Origin: an archaeon
GTDB lineage: Archaea > EX4484-52 > B79-G9
DNA: 5,066 nt
NCBI GenBank assembly: GCA_030630425.1
Contig: DAOVNB010000063.1
Span: 1-5,066 of the forward strand
Direction of reading: 5' to 3'
Positions within the stretch are counted from its first letter, which is position 1; each line of letters begins with the position of its first letter. Positions 1 to 4,898 of this stretch are shown here, piece after piece. The position numbers were made by a program, and so were the translations under genes. The notes under the pieces were generated by a model, which made no database searches, was not told where the DNA came from, and saw nothing but the letters and a program-made list of their open reading frames with translations.

Positions 1-9
1 ATAAAAAAA

Positions 10-17
10 TTATATAT
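10..17 (+). promoter_or_regulatory. Putative archaeal TATA box for the VWA gene
   Basis: The sequence TTATATAT, preceded by an A-run (3-9) that could act as a BRE-like element, is centred near base 13-14. Archaeal transcription usually starts about 26 bases downstream, here near base 40. That would give a leader of roughly 15 bases before the ATG at 55. The window begins just upstream, so the full promoter and the previous gene cannot be seen. This is inferred from sequence and spacing only. Confidence 0.5.
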
Positions 18-40
18 TCTACAAAAACGCAATTATTGAT

Positions 41-45
41 AGGTG
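41..45 (+). promoter_or_regulatory. Shine-Dalgarno site that favours the ATG at 55
   Basis: AGGTG matches the archaeal anti-SD-complementary core (AGGAGGTGAT) and lies 9 bases before the ATG at 55. The GTG at 43 is part of this site, so it is probably not the start codon. The alternative is a near-leaderless start at GTG 43, which would add four residues (M-R-K-F). Confidence 0.5.
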
Positions 46-54
46 CGCAAATTT

Positions 55-1035
55 ATGGAACTCTATTACTCATACGAAAATGTAAATCTATTGATAATCC
101 TTATTGGAGCAATCCTGATACTGCACATGGTAACCCTTAAAAAAATAAAGAAAAGAACAGTCCTTTTTGCAAACTACGAACTATTGGAAAAGGCAATGGG
201 TAAAAAACTCTTCAGAAAAAACTATATCCCCTTAATTTTACGCTCTATGGCAGTTCTCATGATAATTCTTGCAATATCAAACCTTACAATAACCGTTGTT
301 ATGAATGTGGCTGATGTCGATTTTGTCCTCGCCTTAGATACCTCACCCACAATGAGCACTTCAGATAACGGTAATTTCACACCAAACAGGTTAGGCGCTG
401 CAAAAGATTCAGCCATAAGCGTTATGAATTCTGTGCCTAAAGGAACTAGTTTCGGTCTTGTAAGCTTCTCAGGGAAAAGTTACAGGAAAAAAGAACTTAC
501 CGACAATCATGATGATCTTAAAGACTCTATAAGGTCGCTTGGTTTTGAGGGTCCTGCAGGAACAGCCACAGGAGATGCGATAATAACCGCATCAACAATG
601 ATTGCAAACACGACAAAAAAGAAGGTAATAGCTCTTTTGACAGATGGGGAATCAAATGAGGGGGTTTCTGTAAACGAATCACTAAAATATGCCATGAATT
701 ACAACATAATCATCCACACAATAGGCATTGGCCCGAGAAATGAAACAGAAGCAAATGCCTCAATTGAAATCCCGGAATACCTTAAAGGCAAAAATGCCAC
801 AACATACAGCATACCTCTTCTTAACGAAAATGCACTTATGGACATTGCAAATAAAACCGGTGGAAAATATTACTATGTAACAAACGAAACAGAGCTTGAC
901 AGCGCATTTTACGGGGCTGTATTGCGGGCAAACTCGATTGAAATAAACGCAAGAAAATGGGCGCTTTTGTTCGCGATTTTTCTTCTGATGATAGAATGGG
1001 GCTTAGGCGCTACAAAATACAAGACAATACCTTAA
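55..1035 (+). CDS. Membrane-anchored VWA-domain protein, BatA-like
   Basis: This is a 326-residue protein with two N-terminal membrane segments (about 12-28 and 57-84), a VWA domain (about 88-290) and a C-terminal membrane segment (about 301-317) followed by a short basic tail. This is the layout of BatA-type proteins encoded with MoxR ATPases. MIDAS metal-site residues are visible: Asp95-Thr-Ser97-Pro-Thr99 (DxSxT instead of the usual DxSxS), Thr170 in GTATGDA and Asp197 in LLTDGES. The late GGKYYYV motif is also typical of the family. The lysine-rich loop after the first segment (KKIKKR) suggests that this loop is cytoplasmic, placing the VWA domain outside the cell. Eight N-X-S/T sequons in that domain fit this. 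The start was chosen for the AGGTG site; GTG at 43 is an alternative. The expected role is a membrane adaptor for MoxR-driven complex assembly. The partner is inferred. The gene converges on the DUF58 gene rather than being co-transcribed with it, which is unusual. Confidence 0.88.
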   Translation: MELYYSYENVNLLIILIGAILILHMVTLKKIKKRTVLFANYELLEKAMGKKLFRKNYIPLILRSMAVLMIILAISNLTITVVMNVADVDFVLALDTSPTMSTSDNGNFTPNRLGAAKDSAISVMNSVPKGTSFGLVSFSGKSYRKKELTDNHDDLKDSIRSLGFEGPAGTATGDAIITASTMIANTTKKKVIALLTDGESNEGVSVNESLKYAMNYNIIIHTIGIGPRNETEANASIEIPEYLKGKNATTYSIPLLNENALMDIANKTGGKYYYVTNETELDSAFYGAVLRANSIEINARKWALLFAIFLLMIEWGLGATKYKTIP

Positions 1036-1038
1036 AAA

Positions 1039-2010
1039 TTATCTTCCTGCCCCCCACATCTCAAACCACTTCATAAGTGATTTTATGAACGGGTCATTTG
1101 TATAATACTTAATAAACCCTGCCTTGCTTCTGTGAAATTGTGTTTCTACATCCTTTTCCTGGAAAGCGGCCATACGCTCAAATTTTTCTTTCACCTTATC
1201 GAGATTAGCTTCACTAATATGTCCGGAAAAAGGATCTGAAAGCCTAAAATGACCTGCCCCTTCAGGCAGGAACGAATCCCTTACATCCCTTAGCATTATG
1301 CCTAAAACCCCATCAAACTTGGCAGAAGCGCTTTTAAGGGAGTCTTCCCAACCGTCACCGCAGGAAATAAAATCAGACACAATAAAAAGCATTGTCCTGC
1401 TGCGCCCTATTTTTACAGCAAAATCAATTGCTTCTTTCAAATTTTTTGAGCCGCCGTATTTTTTCTTATCAACAAGGTTCTCTAACACTCTATAATATTG
1501 AACCGATTCTCTTGAAGGCGGAATAAATTTATGCACTTTTTCATTAAACATGGCAAGTCCTGCATTGTCTCCTGTCTCTATTGCAGCATAAACTATTGTT
1601 CCTGCAAGAATTGCCGCGTATTCACTCTTAAGCTTATCCTGTGTCCCAAAAAGCATGCTTGCGGAAGTATCAAGAAGCACAAGCACATCTAAATCCCTCT
1701 CTTCCTCGTATATTTTTACATAAAGCTTATCCACTTTGCCTGAAGTCGACATTCTTGCAGACACTTTCCAGTCAATCATCTTAGCGTCATCTGTTGGCAT
1801 ATACTTCCTGATGCCTGCAAACTCAACACCTTGTCCCCTGAAAATCATCTTGTATTTAAGTACAAAACGAAAAATATCTATCAGTTTCTTTACATTGGCA
1901 TCCACTTCCTGCATAAGTTTTTTTATCTCAGGAGGAATGCCCTGTGATTTTCTTTCAGAATCCGCATTTCCCGCATTTTCATGCTCTGTGTTTTTAGATT
2001 TTTTTCGCAT
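1039..2010 (-). CDS. DUF58 family protein with VWA-like fold
   Basis: This is a 323-residue protein with no membrane segment or signal peptide, so probably cytoplasmic. After a charged, likely disordered N-terminus (1-25) comes the DUF58 signature at about 57-86: FRGQGVEF, then GIRKY, P-T-D-D, and IDWKVSAR. A VWA-like domain follows, with Asp114-Thr-Ser116-Ala-Ser118 (intact DxSxS) and Asp213 in FIVSDF. The family occurs almost always beside MoxR ATPases and is thought to act with them; its biochemical activity is not settled. Many bacterial members have N-terminal membrane helices that are lacking here, while short soluble forms also exist. The gene lies 35 bases downstream of the MoxR gene on the same strand, consistent with an operon. 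No Shine-Dalgarno site precedes its ATG, but a TATA-like element sits about 27 bases upstream, so a separate leaderless transcript is possible. No in-frame alternative start was seen just upstream. Confidence 0.93.
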   Translation of the reverse strand: MRKKSKNTEHENAGNADSERKSQGIPPEIKKLMQEVDANVKKLIDIFRFVLKYKMIFRGQGVEFAGIRKYMPTDDAKMIDWKVSARMSTSGKVDKLYVKIYEEERDLDVLVLLDTSASMLFGTQDKLKSEYAAILAGTIVYAAIETGDNAGLAMFNEKVHKFIPPSRESVQYYRVLENLVDKKKYGGSKNLKEAIDFAVKIGRSRTMLFIVSDFISCGDGWEDSLKSASAKFDGVLGIMLRDVRDSFLPEGAGHFRLSDPFSGHISEANLDKVKEKFERMAAFQEKDVETQFHRSKAGFIKYYTNDPFIKSLMKWFEMWGAGR

Positions 2011-2030
2011 AAGAATTAGTTGGTTTGATG

Positions 2031-2042
2031 TAATATTTATAA
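2031..2042 (-). promoter_or_regulatory. Possible internal TATA box for the DUF58 gene
   Basis: Read on the minus strand this is TTATAAATATTA. Its ATAAATA core is centred near 2037, 27 bases from the ATG at 2010, which is the normal archaeal TATA-to-start distance for a leaderless mRNA. The 30 bases before that ATG contain no Shine-Dalgarno-like sequence. The alternative is a chance AT-rich stretch in an operon spacer. Confidence 0.35.
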
Positions 2043-2045
2043 TTT

Positions 2046-3044
2046 CTAAGGAACCGGCACTTTCTTTAAAATCTCTTTTATAATCTCATCAGTGCTAAGC
2101 TCAATAGCTTTTCCTTCATAATTCAATATGATCCTGTGGCGAAGCACACTGTGGGCGACATTTCTTACATCTTCGGGGATTACATAGGACCGCCCTGCAA
2201 GAAATGCCGATGCTTTGGCTGTAATAAAAAGCGCAATGGATGCCCTGGGCGAGCCCCCCCAGTCAATATACTTGCCATATTCAAGCCCATAGCTTTCGGG
2301 ATTTCTTGTGGCATCCACTATCTCCACAATATATTCCTTAATCTCAGATGCAAGATATACTTGTTTTACAAGCGACTGAATTTTCGGGAAATCCGCGGCG
2401 TCAAAAACCGGCTTTATGTCAACAGCCTCAAAATTTTGGGTCATGGTGTTGCTCTCGACAATTATAAGCTCCTCTTTTTTTGGAGGATAATTTACAAACA
2501 CCTTAAATAAGAACCGGTCAATTTGCGCTTCAGGCAGTGGGTATGTGCCCATCTGCTCTAAGGGGTTCTCTGTTGCAAGCACAAAAAATGGCTCATCTAA
2601 ATGGAAAATCTCTTTTCCAATAATTACCTGCCTCTCCTGCATCACCGAAAGCATCGCAGACTGTACTTTAGGCGGCGCCCTGTTAATTTCGTCTGCCAAA
2701 AGAAAATTTGTAAAAACAGGCCCTTTCACAGTATAAAATCCTTTTTCAGGACTGTATGCAGTAATGCCTGTTATGTCTGCAGGAAGAAGGTCTGGAGTAA
2801 ACTGTATCCTCTGGAATTTTGCACCCTTAACCGTGCGCGCCAAAGTCATTACAAGAAGCGTTTTTGCCAATCCCGGAGCACCTTCAAGAAGTATATGCCC
2901 CCGCGAAAGCATGCATATTATAGTTGCATTTAAAACCTCTTTTTGGCCTATAAAAACCTTGCCTATTTCTTCACGCAAGATATCTATCTTAACCAGATAC
3001 TCCTCGATTTTATGCTGAAGCTCCTCAAGTTTTTTATCATCCAT
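2046..3044 (-). CDS. MoxR-family AAA+ ATPase
   Basis: This is a 332-residue protein, about the usual MoxR length. Visible motifs, numbered from the ATG at 3044, are: Walker A GAPGLAKT at 55-62; Walker B with Asp118-Glu119 in LLADEINRAPP; sensor 1 Asn160 in ATENP; the MoxR segment GTYPLPEAQIDRF with the likely arginine finger Arg177; and sensor 2 Arg267 in GGSPR (263-267). The C-terminal helical lid ends in VPVP. MoxR proteins form ATP-driven hexameric rings that act as chaperones or remodelling factors, usually with VWA-domain partners, here most likely the DUF58 protein and the membrane VWA protein. A TTG one codon upstream (3045-3047) could extend the frame, but the ATG is preferred because GTGAT (3050-3054) lies five bases before it. 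It ends in TAG, and its C-terminus looks complete, so TAG is a working stop here. It is probably transcribed with the DUF58 gene from the divergent promoter at 3080-3110. Confidence 0.96.
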   Translation of the reverse strand: MDDKKLEELQHKIEEYLVKIDILREEIGKVFIGQKEVLNATIICMLSRGHILLEGAPGLAKTLLVMTLARTVKGAKFQRIQFTPDLLPADITGITAYSPEKGFYTVKGPVFTNFLLADEINRAPPKVQSAMLSVMQERQVIIGKEIFHLDEPFFVLATENPLEQMGTYPLPEAQIDRFLFKVFVNYPPKKEELIIVESNTMTQNFEAVDIKPVFDAADFPKIQSLVKQVYLASEIKEYIVEIVDATRNPESYGLEYGKYIDWGGSPRASIALFITAKASAFLAGRSYVIPEDVRNVAHSVLRHRIILNYEGKAIELSTDEIIKEILKKVPVP

Positions 3045-3049
3045 CAAAA

Positions 3050-3054
3050 ATCAC
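3050..3054 (-). promoter_or_regulatory. Shine-Dalgarno site for the MoxR gene
   Basis: GTGAT on the minus strand, part of the archaeal consensus GGTGAT, lies five bases before the ATG at 3044. It supports that start over the TTG at 3047, which would be too close to the site. Confidence 0.5.
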
Positions 3055-3079
3055 GCAACTTTAGTTCCCCAAGTACTTT

Positions 3080-3110
3080 AATTTATATATAGGCTGTGTA
3101 TATATAATTT
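3080..3110. promoter_or_regulatory. Divergent promoter with paired TATA boxes in an inverted repeat
   Basis: Arms AATTTATATATA (3080-3091) and TATATATAATTT (3099-3110) are complementary at 11 of 12 positions and flank the spacer GGCTGTG. Each arm is TATA-like on both strands. If the left arm serves the MoxR gene (minus), transcription would start near 3060, giving a leader of about 16 bases. If the right arm serves the coiled-coil gene (plus), the start would be near 3130, with a leader of about 20 bases. Swapped use of the arms would give leaders of about 32 and 36-40 bases. This is the only intergenic region between the two divergent genes, so promoters for both are expected here. The assignment of each arm is inferred. 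Confidence 0.65.
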
Positions 3111-3138
3111 ATGGCTTGTAAAAAAACAGGCAAAAAAT

Positions 3139-3144
3139 GAGGTG
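3139..3144 (+). promoter_or_regulatory. Shine-Dalgarno site for the small coiled-coil gene
   Basis: GAGGTG lies five bases before the ATG at 3150 and is the strongest ribosome binding site in the window. The GTG at 3144 overlaps its end and is in frame two codons before the ATG, but it is more likely part of this site than a start codon. Confidence 0.7.
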
Positions 3145-3149
3145 TGATT

Positions 3150-3458
3150 ATGGCAGAAAACAAAACAGCACAAAAAGAAGAGGAAATAACAAAAATATTT
3201 CAGGATGTGCGTGGTGAGGTAACAACCATAAAGCAGGAAAAAACAGACATTGAAGGAAATCTTGACAAGATAAAGACAGACCTTAAAAACATCCAGCTAA
3301 AAGAGCTTGAGCTTCGCGACCTTATTGCTGAATTCGCAAACAAGGAAGGGCGGCTTAATGCAAAAAGGATTGGTGTTGAAAAAAAGCTTGACAGCATAAA
3401 CTCAAAACTTGAAAAGCTTTCAAAAATACAGAAAGACCTTTCAGAAGTATGGGCTTAA
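3150..3458 (+). CDS. Small coiled-coil protein of unknown function
   Basis: I do not recognise this 102-residue protein as a named family. It is almost entirely helical and charged, with Ile/Leu spacing typical of a coiled coil from about residue 12 to 97 (for example DIEGNLDKIKTDLKNI and KLDSINSKLEKLSKI). A break near residues 60-68 (EFANKEG) would allow a helical hairpin. It has no cysteine, no signal peptide and no membrane segment, so it is probably a soluble cytoplasmic oligomerising protein. The prefoldin-like size and hairpin pattern are noted, but the sequence does not establish membership. It has a strong Shine-Dalgarno site and its own TATA element in the shared region with the MoxR gene, which suggests possible co-regulation with it. 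The ATG at 3150 was chosen over GTG 3144. The next gene follows 64 bases downstream on the same strand. Confidence 0.8.
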   Translation: MAENKTAQKEEEITKIFQDVRGEVTTIKQEKTDIEGNLDKIKTDLKNIQLKELELRDLIAEFANKEGRLNAKRIGVEKKLDSINSKLEKLSKIQKDLSEVWA

Positions 3459-3476
3459 AAGCTTTTTTTAAGTCCC
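3451..3476 (+). terminator. Possible hairpin terminator or attenuator after the coiled-coil gene
   Basis: GGG plus CTTAAAA (3451-3460) can pair with TTTTAAG (3466-3472) and CCC (3474-3476), with T3473 bulged and a five-base loop. The structure overlaps the stop codon (3456-3458) and contains a run of seven T (3463-3469). T-runs are common at archaeal termini, but here the run is within the stem and loop rather than after it, and the stem is mostly A-T. Partial termination between this gene and the next is possible. Confidence 0.35.
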
Positions 3477-3522
3477 TTCTTTAGGGCATCTTAGTTTTTA
3501 CGCCCACTATCGGGTATTTTTC
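3459..3522 (+). promoter_or_regulatory. Intergenic spacer before the 434-residue gene
   Basis: These 64 bases separate the coiled-coil gene from the next gene. They contain a weak TATA-like stretch, TTAGTTTTTA (3491-3500), about 27 bases before the ATG at 3523, which could support a leaderless start, and a weak GGGT (3512-3515) as the only Shine-Dalgarno candidate. Short G and C triplets (3474-3476, 3484-3486, 3503-3505, 3512-3514) alternate and could form competing weak hairpins. Whether the gene has its own promoter or is read from the upstream one cannot be decided. Confidence 0.3.
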
Positions 3523-4827
3523 ATGAAACGAAAAAACACAATAAAAGAATCAGATATAAGAAAAAACAAATTGATTAGTGAAAAGCATACATCTGCAAAG
3601 CCCATAACCAACCCGCGAATAAAAAAAATAAAAGCGACCATGAACCATGTAAAAAGCGCGCACAAAAAGGGGCCATCACCCGAAAACGCTGATACTTCAA
3701 CAACAGAAAAGCTTGAAAAAACCATTGAACCTAAAAAAAGAAAAATGAAAACTTTGGTAAAAAGGGCAGATGATGAAAAAAATGAAAAAGCCCCTAAATT
3801 AAGCCAGATTCTTGAAACAGCAAGAAAAGAAAACAACATTTCCGAAGAAACAAAACAAGTTTTTGAAAAAGATGTGCGGGCATTAGATCTTTTGTTCCGG
3901 GACGGCGTAATTAATTCAACAACCCTTGAGAGAACCAAGCAAAAAATAGCCATAAATATCAAAAATGTAAGGGCATTGCGCAAAAGAAAAATGAAGAAAC
4001 AGGAATTAGAAGACCTGCAGAAAAAAATAGATGATATGATTATGCAAACCATGCATGCCGGCTATTTCTCAATAGACACACAAGAAATAAAACAAGACTT
4101 AGATGCACTTAAAAAAACATACGAACAAGGGCTTATATTTAAAGGAGAATACGAAACAAAAAAGAAAATGCTTGATGAAAAGCTCCAAAACCAGGATTTG
4201 ATTGTATCAAAAATAGATACCGTATTTGAAGAGTACAAAAAAGGGATAATAAAAGAGATTGATGAGCGGGAAAGAAAAATAGACGAACTTAATAACACAG
4301 GCGATGAAGGAGAAATAAAAGAGCCCGCTCCAAACGGCTTTTTCTCAAAAATCAAAGGCCTTTTGTTCAAAACAGGTGCGGGAGCGAAAAAAGAGTACGA
4401 AGATGATCCGGCATTAAAAAAACTGGACGAAATATTCCGCAAAGAATTAAGCGCTTCAGCAATAGCAGATATGGCATTTGTTGTAAAAGGAGTCATAGAA
4501 AAAAAGATAGGCTACAAAGAAGAGTTTACAAACGAAGAGCTTATAAAAAACATATCACCCCTAAACATAAAATCATCACTAAAAGACCGCATAACTTCAT
4601 TTTTCAAGCAAATCACAAACGAAGAATACACGGGAAACCTAAAAGAAAACAACATCCCAAAAACATACAAAGAAGCAAGAAGCATCATGATTGAAATAGA
4701 AAAGCTTGAATTCGACAGCAAAGAAATACAAGAAACACCAAAAGAAGAAATAACAGAACCCAAAAAAGAAGAGCCAAAGCCTGAAGAAAAACCGAATGAA
4801 GAAACAACCGAGCCAAAAGTAGAATAG
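3523..4827 (+). CDS. Charged multi-domain protein with SHOCT-like modules; tail beyond a TAG
   Basis: I do not recognise this 434-residue protein as a named family. It is soluble-looking and very rich in Lys and Glu. In order: a basic, probably disordered region (1-95); a helical segment with a SHOCT-like pattern at about 114-145 (LDLLFRDGVI, then a helix with TKQKI); a second, clearer SHOCT-like pattern at about 187-222 (LDALKKTYEQGLI, GEYETKKKML); a short amphipathic segment at 271-283 (GFFSKIKGLLF); a helical domain at about 296-398 weakly resembling the C-terminal part of DUF4129 proteins (FTNEELIKNI, later SFFKQITNEEYTG); and a Glu/Pro/Lys repeat tail (about 405-434). SHOCT modules are short helical hairpins thought to mediate oligomerisation or interactions. 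DUF4129 occurs in MoxR/DUF58 clusters, which fits the neighbourhood, but both assignments are by eye. The frame stays open for 21 codons after the TAG stop (4825-4827). The start is the first ATG of the frame and has no strong ribosome binding site. Confidence 0.8.
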   Translation: MKRKNTIKESDIRKNKLISEKHTSAKPITNPRIKKIKATMNHVKSAHKKGPSPENADTSTTEKLEKTIEPKKRKMKTLVKRADDEKNEKAPKLSQILETARKENNISEETKQVFEKDVRALDLLFRDGVINSTTLERTKQKIAINIKNVRALRKRKMKKQELEDLQKKIDDMIMQTMHAGYFSIDTQEIKQDLDALKKTYEQGLIFKGEYETKKKMLDEKLQNQDLIVSKIDTVFEEYKKGIIKEIDERERKIDELNNTGDEGEIKEPAPNGFFSKIKGLLFKTGAGAKKEYEDDPALKKLDEIFRKELSASAIADMAFVVKGVIEKKIGYKEEFTNEELIKNISPLNIKSSLKDRITSFFKQITNEEYTGNLKENNIPKTYKEARSIMIEIEKLEFDSKEIQETPKEEITEPKKEEPKPEEKPNEETTEPKVE

Positions 4828-4893
4828 CCAAACAATGAAAATGAGCCGAAGAAAGGCATATTAGATAAGATAAACAACTTTTTCGGGGTATAG
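4825..4893 (+). other. In-frame continuation past TAG: possible readthrough, recoding or nonsense change
   Basis: After TAG 4825-4827 the same frame gives 21 sense codons (4828-4890), reading P-N-N-E-N-E-P-K-K-G-I-L-D-K-I-N-N-F-F-G-V, and then a second TAG (4891-4893). The continuation keeps the Glu/Pro/Lys composition and ends in an amphipathic segment resembling GFFSKIKGLLF inside the same protein. The second TAG lies five bases before the next gene, the spacing expected in a tight operon. Explanations are translational readthrough, pyrrolysine insertion, a recent nonsense mutation, or a single-base error (AAG, GAG or CAG read as TAG). With the tail the product would be 456 residues. Confidence 0.5.
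4885..4889 (+). promoter_or_regulatory. Weak Shine-Dalgarno-like site for the HExxH protein gene
   Basis: GGGGT lies nine bases before the ATG at 4899 and inside the last codons of the 21-codon tail. It is only a partial match to GAGGTG. Its position suggests that translation of the next gene could be coupled to ribosomes that reach the second TAG. Confidence 0.3.
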
Positions 4894-4898
4894 CCAAT

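Noticed and set aside
43..54. GTG start four codons upstream of the chosen start of the VWA gene
   Set aside because: The GTG is part of the AGGTG site at 41-45, which is well placed for the ATG at 55. A near-leaderless GTG start cannot be fully excluded.
1736..2083. Plus-strand open frame antisense to the DUF58 gene
   Set aside because: The DUF58 motifs lie on the minus strand with full family agreement; this product resembles nothing.
2136..2933. Plus-strand open frames antisense to the MoxR gene
   Set aside because: The MoxR reading has every AAA+ motif in order; the opposite-strand frames are Cys/Lys-rich shadows.
3045..3047. TTG one codon upstream of the MoxR ATG
   Set aside because: The adjacent ATG has a properly spaced GTGAT site, and the TTG adds only one residue.
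3144..3149. GTG start for the small coiled-coil gene
   Set aside because: It overlaps the Shine-Dalgarno GAGGTG, which serves the ATG at 3150 at normal spacing.
3409..3423. Near-palindrome TTGAAAAGCTTTCAA inside the coiled-coil gene
   Set aside because: It is explained by codons for a Leu-Glu-Lys-Leu-Ser-Lys stretch in a coiled coil. Similar AAGCTT runs recur from the same codons, with no sign of a separate function.
3523..3807. Possible later start for the 434-residue gene, dropping the basic N-terminal region
   Set aside because: Met40 and Met75 have no ribosome binding site, and the codon use and composition before them match the rest of the gene, so the first ATG is kept.
3507..4052. 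Open frame of 181 codons on the minus strand
   Set aside because: It is the complement of the Lys/Glu-rich gene at 3523, giving a Phe/Ser-rich nonsense product with no recognisable domain. A-rich coding seldom produces stops on the opposite strand.
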